Below, piece after piece: positions 11,992-22,925 of a stretch of 64,000 bases of DNA (its first letter is position 1; each line of letters opens with the position of its first letter). Origin of the DNA: Platerodrilus igneus (taxonomy: Eukaryota; Arthropoda; Insecta; Coleoptera; Lycidae); assembly GCA_036346225.1 (NCBI GenBank), contig JARFIW010000108.1, positions 1,736,001 to 1,800,000 of the forward strand, given 5' to 3'. The notes under the pieces are model-generated. The model ran no database searches and was not told where the DNA came from. It worked only from the letters and a program-made list of their open reading frames with translations. The translations under genes were made by a program, and so were the position numbers.

Positions 11992-12351
11992 TTATGTGAG
12001 CGTTTGGTGTCCATGAAGCCAGATTACAAAAGTGTCATCTACATAACGGAGACAAGTTTTTGGTTTAAGGTCTGTGGATTCTAGAGCCATGGATTCTAAA
12101 GATTCCATAAATATATTGGCCACAATAGACGATAGAGGTGAGCCCATGGGTGTGCCAGTAGCTTGTTTAAAAAATTGTCCGTCGAATACAAAATAGGTAG
12201 AAGTTAAGCATTTTTCAATGAGCGTGATCTGGTACTCAAATTCGTTTTCTTGAGGTGGTAGTTGGTTAATAATAGAGACAGTGTCTATGACAGGTACGTT
12301 TGTGAATAGGGATGATACGTCAAAACTGACTAGTTTATCATTAGGGTCTGT
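11992..12351 (-). pseudogene. Penelope-like element reverse transcriptase fragment
   Basis: An uninterrupted 119-codon minus-strand frame without a start codon contains three RT catalytic motifs in order. They are LVSFDVSSLFTNVPV (motif A Asp), GTPMGSPLSSIVANIF (motif B) and LRYVDDTFVIW (motif C YVDD). The SSLFTNVP and TGTPMGSPLS wording is characteristic of Penelope-like elements, which use a telomerase-related RT with a GIY-YIG nuclease. The nuclease domain and the RT N-terminus are not visible. The fragment stops at a TAA after LHGHQTLT. The lack of stops in 360 bases suggests a fairly young insertion or little drift since truncation. Confidence 0.9.
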
Positions 12352-12468
12352 TTAATAATAGAGACACCTATTCTCCCACATAGTACGAGGAAAGAGTATT
12401 ACAATAACCGTAGCTCAAGAACCCAAAGACTTTGCACTGTGATACTATTGAAGATCGCTTAATAACTT

Positions 12469-12720
12469 ATGAATGGCCACAAGCATATCACGAAAATTGA
12501 CAAGAGAGTGGGATTTGTCGGAATGGAACTGGAAGAGAAGTTAGTGCTCTCCTGTTACTTTTCTCCAAACAGGAACGTCAAAGACTTCAAGACCTTATTA
12601 GATGATAAAGAAGAGCTAGCAAAACATAATAAGCTAGGTTATCTAACAGAAAAAAATTTGAATGCTAAATCAAATTTAAAACAACAAATCCAAGGGAAAG
12701 AATTTCTGAAGAATAGATGA
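12469..12720 (+). pseudogene. LINE endonuclease (EEP) fragment
   Basis: The frame holds GFVGMELEEKLVLSCYFSPN followed by RNVKDFKTLLDDKEEL. The SCYFSPNR run with a downstream helix resembles the apurinic-type endonuclease domain of R1/Jockey-type LINEs. Only the middle of the domain, roughly 50 residues, is present. The remaining codons are lysine-rich and look random. No RT follows, so this is an isolated remnant. Confidence 0.5.
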
Positions 12721-13674
12721 GAAAAGCGACCTAGTTGATATAAACGACAGAGTGCCAATATTGTGAAGAAATTGACACTTTTCGTCACACTATCTTTGAG
12801 CAGCCAAAATGGGTAACACTCAGGACGAGAGTTCACAGTTGAAGAGGGTACCGTTTCGTGTTAAAAATCGATTTGCCTTACAATAGAAGGAGAGTTTTTG
12901 TATAATTAGGTATATTACAGTATATTGCAGTTGTATAACATAGTTTTAGAAATTAGGAGGTTACTCATATTAAATACGGGTTTGTTCTTCGGATTTATTA
13001 TGGAGGGCAGTAGCCGTTTTTATTATCGCGTAACCTTCTAGTAAAGACGGTTCTCACGATCCATAATTGAAAATAATTCGTCTTATCGACCAATCAAGAC
13101 GATGAACGAAAAAGAGTCGTAGTTTACAAGTAGTCGAAAGCACGCCATGAAGGATTCGTTAACCGCTTGTGCAAGAGTAGTGCATTATAATCAATGTAGT
13201 GGAGTGTTTACTACTTAATTTTCTACCTATATCCTTACGAGTGTACCTCTACCTTGTGTTCCCGTTGTATGTTGTAGAAATTAGCAGCAAAGTGTTCTAC
13301 CAGAATATGTTTTAGAAAAGCAATTCGTGAGGTAACTCTTGAGATAAAAAGCAATTATCTGTTACCTAGATTGCTAATATGCAGTAATTTAGAAAGGTAA
13401 GCGAGTATTAATTAAGTTACATCGTTAATTTGAAATGTAAATGTTTTACTTCGTTTGTAATTTCTGTAAGACTTAGAACGCCCTCTATGGGGGCGCGCGA
13501 TTAACTACCGTACATCTACCGCTTATAATAAAACAAACGAAAAGAACACGGCCGTTCTGCTGTTAAAAAGTAAAAAGAATGGGAGGAGATAACGAAATGC
13601 ATTGCCAGTGTATGCAAACCAAAGAACAAGAAGAAATAGGATAAACCACAGAGACGAGAGACGAGAGACGTGCG
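12721..13674. other. No recognisable feature
   Basis: AT-rich sequence with no supportable gene, repeat or transposon motif. Confidence 0.4.
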
Positions 13675-14020
13675 ACCACGTTTAAATTCAGCTGCCCACT
13701 TTTTAACGATTGACAGGGAAGGGGCAGTCTCCGTATACTTTTGTCAACTTCGGATGAATTTCCTGAGGGGTTAATCCGTTCAAAACGAAGAATTTTATGA
13801 CCGCGCGATATTTAACTTTATCCATCTTAAGGAAACACGTATAAGACATCTGCTTGAGAAAATTTGTGTAAACAAACTACTTGAGATAGCAAGTTGAAAC
13901 TTGTCATACGAACTAATGACATGCGCACGCAGGTGGGAAGCACAAATTTTTGCTGATTGGAACGCCATCTCTGTGTCAGGCCGAGAACTTTTCATCTTAC
14001 CCTCGTAACAAGCTATCAAC
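13675..14020 (-). pseudogene. mariner 5' end fragment (inverted repeat, leader and start of transposase)
   Basis: On the minus strand this begins near 14012 with TTACGAGGGTAAGATG and AAAGTTCTCGGCCTGACAC, a typical irritans-group mariner terminus. A leader of about 180 bases follows, then the start of the transposase at about 13823. The sequence matches the N-terminal coding part of 8246-8562 but stops near 13675 after the RGRT region. Two bases are missing in the SAPSLP region, which shifts the frame. It is a 5' fragment only; an apparent 74-codon frame over the leader (13795-14019) is not the gene. Confidence 0.8.
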
Positions 14021-14842
14021 TTTTTGTTCGTATAAAATGTACAATGTTCTAAAACTTGAAAAAGGGTGTTTGAAAATTGTATAATTAAATGCGTATGGAA
14101 TATTGGACAAAATCACCCTTCGTGTTAAAGTCGCCCATGTTTACGATACTTTACGGTAAAATCAAGATTTAACACTTACATAAACGGTATTCTTTCAATG
14201 CTGGTTTGGTTGGCAACTTCTAAAATTCCATAAATTCCTAAGAAATCATCAGCATAATTGCTTCTGTAACGTTCAAGGTAAGCAATGTCAAGTTCTTCTT
14301 AATTATAGCTTAACAGTTAAAGAACTAATTAATTCCAGTATTGTAGATCTAAAACCAACAAGTAGGAAATATTCATCGAACTGTTTTGCTTTTATTCTTT
14401 TTGGCCTGTTTAAAATTTTAAATCGCCAACGCTTTATCTTGTCATGTTCAGGGTGGTATCTAAAGGTGCAGACGACACCGGTGGCACTTAATAGCAAGTG
14501 GTGCTATTCTGGTTTTTGTCTCGGTCTGAATTATTCGTGTCCAGTGTGTTTGGACCCAGAATTCGAGGCTAGTTAACATACACAACTGTCAAGAAAGCAC
14601 TAAACGCGTATATTTACTAACTCTGCATTTTTACAATGCCCCACAAAAAGGTCTGCATTCTTCTTTATTGTTTCATTATAAATAGGTTATTTTTTAGTTT
14701 TATTTATTAGGTTGGTATATGTCCGTAGCGATGTTTTACCTGGCAACATTGCGTTTTGTAAGAGTTTGTTGGACATTTCTTCTTTTGTATTTCGTGCTTG
14801 AGGTTATGTATTGTCAATAAGTATGGGGCTGTTCCTCTCTAG
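14021..14842. other. No recognisable feature
   Basis: AT-rich sequence without a supportable gene or repeat. Confidence 0.4.
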
Positions 14843-14970
14843 AAGTTGCAAGGTCTAAGAAAATTTGTGTTGGGAAAAGCTGGACGCGAATTTCTGGAAC
14901 TGCATCGGACGGGAACCGTGGAGTCTCGACGCCTAAAACTCAAATCAATACAAAACGTGTACCTTCCCAG
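14843..14970 (+). repeat. Solo monomer of the second satellite family
   Basis: Carries AAAATTTGTGTTGG, GACGCGAATTTCTGGAACTG, CATCGGACGGGAACCGTGGA and AAACGTGTACCTTC, the landmarks of the tandem monomers at 22481-22925. It has a short internal deletion after the CCGTGGAG run. Confidence 0.8.
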
Positions 14971-14990
14971 GAGTAGTTACGTTTATCAAT

Positions 14991-15448
14991 AACGCGACAA
15001 GTGTTCGTTTCTCGTATAGGGTGTCGACTGAAAGAAAACGAACTCCCATATATTCTTCTGTTCAAGTTTAACACAGGGTTTTCAATAAAGACTACTTTGC
15101 ATTTAAATACGGAATACACCCTTAAACTTTATTCTGATCTGTCAATGTGTTGCGTTTATTTTGAACATCCCGTACATTTTTTCTGTTAATAAGAAACACG
15201 TGGTCTAATAATTTTCAACTCAAATCCCTTTGGCGTTAAAAGCGAAAATTAATTTAGTAAATTAAAATACCCCTTTTATGTGTTAATTCATTTATTTATT
15301 TGTATAAATTCGATTCTTATTGTTACATCCTAGAGCCTAATTAATAATAAATACTCCTTCTAAGAATTCCTCAACATAAAATTTATGCTAAAATTAAACA
15401 GGCGATAACTGGTTCTAGATGTCTGATGTGTCTTCCATCGAAAGCTCC
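14991..15448. other. No recognisable feature
   Basis: AT-rich sequence with no supported gene or repeat. A 62-codon frame at 15001-15189 has no recognisable domain. Confidence 0.4.
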
Positions 15449-15689
15449 GTCGAATTAAAGCCACGTATTATCCCAATAAACCGTGTTTTCCAGTTTTATT
15501 TCCTTAACAACGGTATTACTTTGAGCTGGTCATTAGTGAAACGAAATTAATATTTACTTGCTTTTCAATCTACACAGAAAAAACACGTGTAGAATGGTTT
15601 GTTGTTTCCATTTTTCTGTATGAAAAGTTCGCGCACGCCTTACAGCGTGGTGGGTATATATATGGGTTTTATAAAATTCTACTTTTTGA

Positions 15690-16986
15690 CGACAATAAAT
15701 TAATTTTATTTTTTCTGCGACGGGAAAAAATGTGACATTTAATATTTCTTGACAGGTAACAAAATGTCACTTTATATAAAATTACTTTTTCCCCGGGAAA
15801 AAAATGAGTACTTTTTCCTGGTAAGTGCAAATAAGTAAGAACACGAAGATATTTAATTTTAGAATATTTTATTATGTATAAGTTACGTTTCCTTAATGTT
15901 AAAAGTACAGTTATTAAATGTACATTGCCTGAAAGACATGTTTTTGAACAATTAGGAATGTCTGCTACAGTGGAATTTTCTTGATTTGAAATAATATTTT
16001 GTGCCACTGACACAACTGCCGTTGATGTACTTGTTCGCAAATTGGATTCTGTTTCAGCTGATGCACTGCCACACAAACTAAACAGTTTCTTAGCTATTTC
16101 TGTCTTGTGCACTATCGATTCATCAACATACCCTTCAGCGACCATTGATGACTTCCAACCACCATGTTTCTTTAGTGTCATCAAGTCTCCCCCAGATTCA
16201 ACTAAAAGTGTAGCAGACGATCTTCGAAATGCATGACCTGTATATGACTTAGCATTTTTAAGTCGAAGAAAATTGGCTACTATTTCAGGTACCTTATAAA
16301 ACTGATTTCTACCCACAACTTGATTGACGCATTTCCCATTGCGATATGCATAAAACAGGCGGCGATCCTTTGCTGCTGCTGGACGAAGTGCCATGTACAT
16401 TCTGTAAAATTTAATATATTCTTCAGTAACTATAAATCTCCTATTTACATCATTCTTTGTTTGCTTAAGTTTCACAATTAATGACGTTCCACGTCTTCAA
16501 TATCATCTAATGTTACCTGGCTAATTTCACATATTCGACAGGCTCCTGCAATCCCAAATACAACAACAACCTTGACCAATAAATAAACTTCATCAGGAGC
16601 ATTATTTAAAAATCACTAATATGTGTACTCGTAAATATTGCAGATTTTTGGGCATGTAACCTTTCCCATTTTGTTTCAGAAACGTAATTAGTTTGCAATA
16701 TTTTGAAATGTCTACGTTATTATTGACTTGTAACATACTTTTATCATTGAATAATTCGACCACACTGTTGATGGCTTTTGTTGTTGCGCTAGTTCCGAAA
16801 AATAAACCAATAACACCGTCTCCGAGTAAGAACTACATGTCTTTTCGCCTTCCATTCCATGAATCTTGAATACGCAGTTTCGTAAATTTTCGTGATTTAG
16901 CTGGCAATAATTTTATTGATGCTACTTTCGCTGCCTCTACCAATTCCGGTGGAGTAAGAGAAACTTCTGAATCAGTACTGTCCATT
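15690..16986 (-). pseudogene. Crypton tyrosine recombinase, frame-broken
   Basis: The N-terminal part begins at MDSTDSEVSLTPPELVEAAK (about 16986) and breaks after ~50 codons. The middle is shifted and contains stops. The C-terminal catalytic part is open from 16475. It shows GHAFRRSSATLL (the HxxR box), KKHGGW (the H/W box) and VAEGYVDES with the likely nucleophilic Tyr. The upstream catalytic Arg region, normally just before this block, lies in a shifted frame and is not recognisable. After the Tyr the frame runs on to a stop at 15669, beyond the element's left end, so the last ~60 codons are probably not native. The protein would cut and rejoin DNA during excision and integration; this copy cannot. 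Confidence 0.85.
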
Positions 16987-17362
16987 TTGAATTTTGAATA
17001 TTCAAAACAATCGATATAAACAACTTAAGTTCGCAATTTTGTAACCACTCGCAAAATTAAATTGACAGATATTTGATTACTTTAAAGGTTTCCTTAGCAA
17101 CGCAGATCTAACTGTCCCTATAAGTACATCAGCCTACCTGTTTGAAACTTCAAATTTGACATAGATTGATTTTTGACTTTAATATAATTGGTAATATTTT
17201 TTAAATATTAAATCATTGTTTTGCCAGTCACAGAAAAATAGTGTATTATACGCGGGTAAAATGTAGATTTTAGCTCTCGGTGTTTGTCTCCTCCGCTTCG
17301 CGTCGGGAGACAAACACACCTCGAGCTAAAATCTAGTACTTTTCCTTGTATAATAAATAACT
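15711..17362 (-). mobile_element. Crypton DNA transposon (tyrosine recombinase type)
   Basis: The element is defined by comparison. Copy 2 of the surrounding block reads AATTTTATTTATAATTACT without interruption, whereas copy 1 has 1.65 kb between AATTTTATTT and TTATAATTACT. The insert encodes a tyrosine recombinase on the minus strand and has no terminal inverted repeats or target duplication longer than a few bases, as expected for Cryptons. These elements move by recombination through a circular intermediate. A 72-base hairpin lies near its right end (17264-17335), and short GGGAAAAA-type runs lie near its left end. Exact ends are uncertain by about 5 bases because the flanks are AT-rich. 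Confidence 0.85.
17264..17335. repeat. Near-perfect hairpin inside the Crypton end
   Basis: TAGATTTTAGCTC at the left pairs with GAGCTAAAATCTA at the right, and GTGTTTGTCTCC pairs with GGGAGACAAACAC. About 28 bases per arm surround a ~14-base GC-rich loop. It sits about 30 bases inside the right boundary of the Crypton. Confidence 0.9.
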
Positions 17363-18439
17363 ATTATAATTACTATAGCTTTTTTCGGTGGCACTTAAAG
17401 CCACAATGAATGGTCGCCCCTTGTTGTGATGGGAGGACCACCATAAGGCGGGATCACGCGCATCTCTGTTTCGCACCGTTTTTACAGACGGTAGGAACCG
17501 ACCCGACAGTGGTGACTCGAGGGTGAGTGTTTATACACTAATTTTCTTATATGGGTATCCGGTAGTTGTTGGAAACAACATATGTACACGGGTCTACGGA
17601 TGCGTCACCTTGTTGGTGGTAAAATGACTGGTTGTTTGTATGTGCGAGGATATTATAATGTTTACTGATTTCTTTATTAGGATAATTTTATGTATAAAAT
17701 TCCGTTCTTACAATGCTGATTTCGAGCAGTGGTTTTTAGGGGGTGACCTAAAAACTGCAGCTCGCCATGTTAAAAATGATTCTTTTTTTTATTCGTAAAT
17801 ATGTATATTGTGTACCTACGAATTGTTCATTTTTGGTACTATTTTGTTTTGTATATAATTTTTTTTAAATTATAGGTTTTTTTATTTTGTAAATGTTTGA
17901 TTGTGCGTGAGTGAGTGTATTTTTATTTCAGGCCTCTCTTAAATTTTCTTGTAGGTATAATACTCCGCCCACTCGCCAATTGAACCCGGTCAATTTCTTC
18001 TTTTTCTTCCTGGTTCTTATTTTTTTTTAGACTACGTCGCTGAACGTAGCATAATTTCTGACGTCCTGACGTGGGGCTGCGAGTTTGTTTAGTTAATTTT
18101 CTTGTGCTCCCATTTTGTTTCGTGTAACTTTGGCACCGATTTTGTTGTAGTTAATTTTTCCGTTGCTTCGATTTTGGTTTTCGTTTATTGGTGTTCCGAT
18201 TTAGTTCCGCGTGATTTCTGGCCCAATTTCTTTTTTTGCTTCTGGCCTGAAGTTTTTTGTTGCGGCCCAAGTTACTACCATATTCTATTCTCGGCCTGAT
18301 AATACTTTTGTTTCCGTCCTTTACGCTCGAACTTGTATTTATTTCTTTTCTTTATTTCCTGTGTGGGTTCGATCTTCATGAATTGATTATGGTTATTGGA
18401 CTTGTGTTTTCGCCAATAATCCTAGTTCATTGAAAACGC

Positions 18440-18450
18440 TGGCGCCCAAG
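18440..18450 (+). promoter_or_regulatory. Possible tRNA primer-binding site
   Basis: TGGCGCCCAAG lies between the repeated block (ending 18052) and the Gag-like frame at 18697. The TGGCGCCC core is the usual lysine-tRNA primer site of many LTR retrotransposons. The position upstream of Gag fits, but no LTR end directly before it could be confirmed. Confidence 0.35.
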
Positions 18451-18696
18451 ATTTTTTTCCTTCTCTCTCTGTATATTTTGATCTCCTAATCAAGTTACGA
18501 CTTAGTATTTTCCTCCAATTTTTCTTTTATTCTACCATCTTATTCTAATTTCTATTTTGTTGTTTCGCTTCCATTGGTGTTCCTTAAGTTTATCTCTCGG
18601 ATATGTTTTAGATTGCCTTGTATTCGCCATACCTTTTTTTGGCTTCTATCGAGTTACGGTTAGCCTTTATTTAATTACTTTCTACTAATTTCTTCC

Positions 18697-19265
18697 TTGT
18701 TGGTATTCAAAATTACTTCTTTGCCGGCTTCCTACCGAGGTCTTCCGGTATACGAGTGGAACTTGAAAATTTGTTGGGGTCCCGAACACTCCTACTGTAA
18801 TGATATTTTGAGACGGGTCGAAAAACTTCGACAAACTCACCATGTGTCAGAATTGCAGTTAATTGAGTTTGCAGTAGATTTGTTTGTGTCGAAAGCGTTA
18901 ATTTGGTATCGTGGTTACAGGCATAAGTTTTCTGACTGGAAGTCGTCTAATTTACTGATTCAACATTTTGAACCCCCGGATTTTGCGTATAAGTTTGTAA
19001 CTAACGAGGAAAATACTTTTGCTTCACATGATTGAGTTGTAAAGATTTCTCCGACGCCTACGAGTAGATCCAATACTTCTTCCGTACGTTCTACTGTTCT
19101 TCCTCCTTGTTCTACTTCTAGTCGTCAGGTCGTATGCTTTAATTGCGATTAACCTGGTCATGTTTCGACACGTTGTACTCCTCCTCAAGTACTCCATTGC
19201 CATGGTTGCGGATATAAAGAAGTTTCTCGTCGCAACTATCCGAACTGTCATCCTACTACCAATAG
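18697..19265 (+). pseudogene. LTR-retrotransposon Gag-like region with zinc knuckle
   Basis: A 112-codon frame includes VYEWNLKI, LRRVEKLRQTHHVSE, IEFAVDLFVSKALIWYRGYR and IQHFEPPDFAYKF. This is the helical capsid pattern of insect retrotransposon Gag. A stop follows at 19035. Downstream, broken by stops, are a CFNCD..GH....C-type run and CHGCGYKEVSRRNYPNC (19137-19250), which look like retroviral zinc knuckles. Gag would package element RNA. No protease, RT or integrase follows, so the element is internally deleted. Confidence 0.65.
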
Positions 19266-19583
19266 CTCTTCAAATAATATTTCAACTTCTATTCTCAGCT
19301 CTGGGAGCCAAATTTCTCCTGCTTCTCACTCCGCGTTTTCTTCTGTCCCTCATCTAAATCATCCGGCTCCTACTTCGTCGGCAAATATAACTTCGAACAA
19401 AATTTCTTCCGTCTCTAGTTCTACCTCTTATTCTACTCCTCTTTTGCTCATCCTACGTTTTTACTTCCACCACCAACTGTGCCTCCACCACCATAGCAAC
19501 CCATACTTCGACTTAGTGACTCGCAGCTAGCTTCGCAAGAGTTTGTTCCCACTCTCTCAAATGATTCTACCTAAGAAATTTCT

Positions 19584-20339
19584 GTGGTGTCTGCAAGTAC
19601 ACATGTCGCTGAAGTGACGATAACTTCTAATTTAGTTAGCGAAGGTCCTGTTGAAGTTCATGAAACTGCATCTTTAATGTTCGTTGCTGTTGCTGTCAAG
19701 ATTTTACATGTTCCTGCTTTCTTAAATTGTTCTACTCAAGAAATTTCTGTCGTGTCTGCAATAACAGCTGCAGCTGAACTGACGATAACTCCTAATACGG
19801 ATAGAGAAGGTCGTGTGGAAGTTAGTGAACCCGTAGCTGTGATGCCTGTTGCTGTTGTTGTCAAAGTTTTACCTGATCCTGTTTCGCTACCTACCTTTAC
19901 TCATTTTTCTCATGCTGACAAAATGCTACTTGCTTCTGTTCTTTTCACTAAGGTTGGTGAAATCTTAGCTGATGTCTTTTTGTTTAATGTTGACGAAGGT
20001 CAATCTGATTCTGCTTCCTTATCTATTGTGGATGAAGTTGTTCCTGATGCTGTTTCTTCTTATAACATTGATGAACTCCTGACTGGTTCTGCTTTTTTTC
20101 CTAAGGTGGATACCCCTACAGCAAATGCTGTTTTCGTTCATAACCATGATACTGCTAGTTCTTCATCCAACGTCGATGAAATTTTATCTGTTTCTGTTTC
20201 TTTATCTAACGTAACTGAAGTGAGCTCTGTTTGTGTTTCGCTTCGTAAGATTGATTCTCTTACAGCCAATACTTTTTCTTTTTTTACCGTGGATATTCTG
20301 ACAACCTCCCTTTCTACCGTTAACTTTTCTTACCTCTAA
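19584..20339 (+). CDS. Repetitive Val/Ser/Asp-rich open frame of unknown function
   Basis: A 251-codon frame lies downstream of the Gag-like region. The sequence is low-complexity and built from diverged repeats: blocks such as VSASTHVAEVTIT and VSAITAAAELTIT, then units of the form NVDEI..VSVSLSNV repeated at roughly 20-25 residues (NVDEGQSDSASLSIVDEV, NVDEILSVSVSLSNVTEV, KIDSLTANTFSFFTVDIL). There is no recognisable domain, signal peptide or membrane segment. The codons are T-rich like the surrounding DNA. It could be a repeat-expanded Gag tail of the same element or a chance open frame in a diverged tandem repeat; I cannot decide. No start context or promoter is evident. Confidence 0.35.
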   Translation: MVSASTHVAEVTITSNLVSEGPVEVHETASLMFVAVAVKILHVPAFLNCSTQEISVVSAITAAAELTITPNTDREGRVEVSEPVAVMPVAVVVKVLPDPVSLPTFTHFSHADKMLLASVLFTKVGEILADVFLFNVDEGQSDSASLSIVDEVVPDAVSSYNIDELLTGSAFFPKVDTPTANAVFVHNHDTASSSSNVDEILSVSVSLSNVTEVSSVCVSLRKIDSLTANTFSFFTVDILTTSLSTVNFSYL

Positions 20340-20689
20340 TCCTAACAACAAACAACTTTCTTCCTTAACTCGTTTCGAGTTTCCTAAACTACCCTTGCCA
20401 TCTCCTATATCGCGTGCTACAACTGCTACATCCCCTGGTTTTCTTATCTTGTGGAAAACTGGCCCTAAGGGGCAGAATTTTGTATATACTGATTCCGAAC
20501 GGGAAGATGTATGTCGGCGAAGTCCTAATTTCTTCGATCTCGTTTCGTTCTCCTTCTGGCGACGCAAACGTCGTAAGTCCAATATCTAGTCCTCGTGCTC
20601 CAGATTATAACGACTTTGCTCTCCTTCGGACATGATTTTTGGATATTACTATTTCGGTTTACTTTCCGGTTTTGCTGGGTTTTCTTTTG

Positions 20690-21075
20690 TTTGCTTTCGT
20701 TTTCTTTTACCCCGTTGGGACCGGGAATAAAATAGTTCTACGGTACGACCTGCCTGCGACTACAGCGATCTAACACATACATATACACACTTCATTCACA
20801 CATACACACACTCCATAAACACACACACACACACTACATACATCCACACATTTCTGTTTTGTTCTCCTTTCGTTTGTTTTTTTCTTGTTTTTTCTTTCAC
20901 CCGTGTGGATCCGGGAATAGAATAGCCCCATGGTATGACCTGCCTGTCATAAGAGGCGACTACAGCGGTCCAACACATACACGCACTTTATACACGCATA
21001 ACACATACACACGCAGTTCTTGCACACCCACACACACACACCTACACACACACGCACGCACACGCACCCACCTAC
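20690..21075. repeat. ~190-bp duplication with CA microsatellites
   Basis: CCGGGAATA(A/G)AATAG with GACCTGCCTG and GACTACAGCG occurs at about 20720 and 20909, each followed by a CA-rich tract (20774-20848 and 20975-21075). The unit is therefore duplicated in tandem. Frames through the CA tracts (for example 20859-21233) are artefacts. Confidence 0.8.
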
Positions 21076-21609
21076 TCATACATAACTACACTGGGATTCT
21101 GTTTTATTTTCTTTTATACGATTCTGAGGGGTTTTTTTTGTTTTGTACTTGGTGTTGGCGTTATTCTTTTTGGTTTTTTCCTTTTTTCTTTCGTTTCTTT
21201 CGTTGCACTTTTCTTTCCCTATCCTTTTGCTGATCTTCCTTTCTTTCTTTGGAAGCCACGACACAGTCGACTGTAGGACTAGTTAGCATTTCTTTTTTCG
21301 ATTCTTCGGCTTCGACTATCACAGTTGATATTACATCGTTTCTTTTACAAGCACTCCTCCTCTCTTCCTCTCGTTCTTCTTTGTTGTTTTTTTACATACT
21401 TGCGGCTTGACCTTTGGGGTCCTGTTTTGGCTTACACTGTTGGTTTTTCTTCCTTGTTTCGTTTTTTCTTTTGAGATCGAAGACTTTCCTATTTCTTTAC
21501 AAGAAACATCCGTCCTTTGACGACTTTTCTTCAGTGCTGAGGCCGTTCCACCTTAGTCTTCCTTGATTGTGCATTACCCGTCCTTACTTCTTTTTTGTTC
21601 TTTATTTCT

Positions 21610-21715
21610 CGCCGTTTGAGCCCGGTCAATTTCTTCTTTTTCTTCCTCGTTTTTATTTTCTTCCTTAGACTACGTCGCTGGACGTAGCAAAAGTCAAAAC
21701 GTCAGTCAAGGCTTA
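21610..21715 (+). repeat. Partial third copy of the block end
   Basis: GAGCCCGGTCAATTTCTTCT and AGACTACGTCGCTG(G/A)ACGTAGCA match the 3' ends of the blocks at 17970-18050 and 23805-23885. In copies 2 and 3 the block end runs into the same mariner-like sequence, so they were duplicated as a unit. Confidence 0.75.
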
Positions 21716-21725
21716 TATTTTCATC

Positions 21726-21990
21726 ATGGTAAAGTTCACAAAATAAGCAACGTTTGAAAATTATTATAAATTGGGACTGAAATTCTGAGTCGATGTTTGC
21801 AAATTTAGAGCGCTTACTCCAATCTTCGATAGTAATAACCGTCCCATCAGAGAACTTGTGCGTGCTATAATGGATAAATTCTAGTCAACATATTTACTAT
21901 TGAACGATCCTGTGCCAGTAAAGCAACGCACCGGTCGATGTACCGAAAATATTGCAGTCGTAAGTGCTTCAGTTCAAAATGGGAAGAAAA
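21726..21990 (+). pseudogene. mariner-like transposase 5' fragment (copy 1)
   Basis: Begins ATGGTAAAGTTCACAAAATA and contains the frames for NNRPIRELVRAIMDKF and QRTGRCTENIA, a helix-turn-helix N-terminus of a mariner-like transposase. It is about 90 percent similar by eye to 23908-24140. Stops interrupt it within the first ten codons and again later. It runs into the satellite near 21990 and has no catalytic domain. Confidence 0.65.
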
Positions 21991-22925
21991 CAAATTTTTG
22001 CGATATATCTTTCTGTTAAAGTTTAATAGAGATGTGTGCATAGACATGGGACGCGGTTCGGTAATAGCATAAACTCTGATAAAGCAGCTTCACTCCGAAA
22101 GTTAAAAGATCTGAAAAACTTTTATCGAGTGCCAGTTACGAAAAAATTATTAGGACACAAATTTCTGAAACCGAATTGGAAATACAAACCGTGGAAAGCT
22201 GCGTTAGTGGTGTTCCAACGTTTAGAACTCAAAAGCAATGCAGCTTCTCCAATCTGTATTGGTTACGTGAAAAATGTCTCGTGTCTCGTGTCTCGTGCCG
22301 AGTATCAAGTAGAACAAAACGAACATTTCCGATATATTTTTCCGTTGAAGTTTATAGAGCGGCGTGCGAAGGCATCAGATGCGGATCGTTCGTAACATAA
22401 AATCTGATTAAGCTGCTTTTCTCAAAAGGAAAGGTCTGAGACTTTTATGGCAAGCGTCAATTTCGAGAGAATATCTAGACGCGAATTTTTGGAACTTTAT
22501 CGGACGGAAACCGTGGAGAGCTGAATTAGCAGAGTCTCGATGCCTAAAACTCAAAAGCAATGCAAAACGTGTATCTTTTCTCTAGAAATTGGGAGGTCTA
22601 AGAAAATTTGTGTTGGAAGAAAGCTGGTCGCGAGTTTTTGGAACTGCATCGGACGAAATCTGTGGAGAGCTGAATTAGCGGAGTCTTGACGCTTAAAACT
22701 CGAAAGCAATGCAAAACGTGTACCTTCTCTCTAGAAGTTGGGAGGTATAAGAAAATTTGTGCTGGAAAAAAGTGGGTTGCAAATTTCTGGAACTGCATCA
22801 GATGGGAACCGTGGAGAGCTTTGGAAGTTTCAACGCCTAAAACTCAAAAGCGATGCAAACCGCGTACCTTCTCTCTAGAAATGGGTAGTTCTAAGAAAAT
22901 TTGTATTGGAAAAAGGCTGGTCGCG
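21991..22925 (+). repeat. Second satellite family, tandem monomers
   Basis: A core unit begins GCGAATTT(T/C)TGGAACT at 22481, 22630 and 22779 and is truncated at 22923, giving periods of 149, 149 and 144. Conserved runs are CCGTGGAGAGCT, AAAACTCAAAAGCAATGCAA and TAAGAAAATTTGTGTTGG. Upstream (21991-22480) are longer versions of about 325 bp with TTCCGATATATTTTTC and CTCCGAAAGTT. The last monomer joins the repeated block at 22925. Frames of 60-119 codons inside are not genes. Confidence 0.85.

Larger units (their letters stand above)
15449..18052. repeat. Large repeated block, copy 1 (split by a Crypton)
   Basis: 15449-15710 and 17363-18052 together align with the contiguous stretch 22925-23885. 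Landmarks in both are GAATTAAAGCC, CGCACGCCTTACAGCGTGGT, AATGGTCGCCCCTTGTTGTG, ACACGGGTCTACGGATGCGT, GGGGGTGACCTAAAAACTGC and ACTACGTCGCTGAACGTAGC. The extra 1.65 kb here is the Crypton. The block has no protein frame. It lies directly upstream of a Gag-like region, so it may be an LTR or 5' leader of a retrotransposon, but I could not define LTR ends. Confidence 0.85.

Noticed and set aside
20859..21233. 124-codon frame with Thr/His-rich centre
   Set aside because: It is the translation of CA microsatellite tracts.
18052..22925. Region between repeated blocks considered as a complete LTR retrotransposon
   Set aside because: No protease, RT or integrase is visible, and the blocks cannot be shown to end in TG...CA with matching target duplications.
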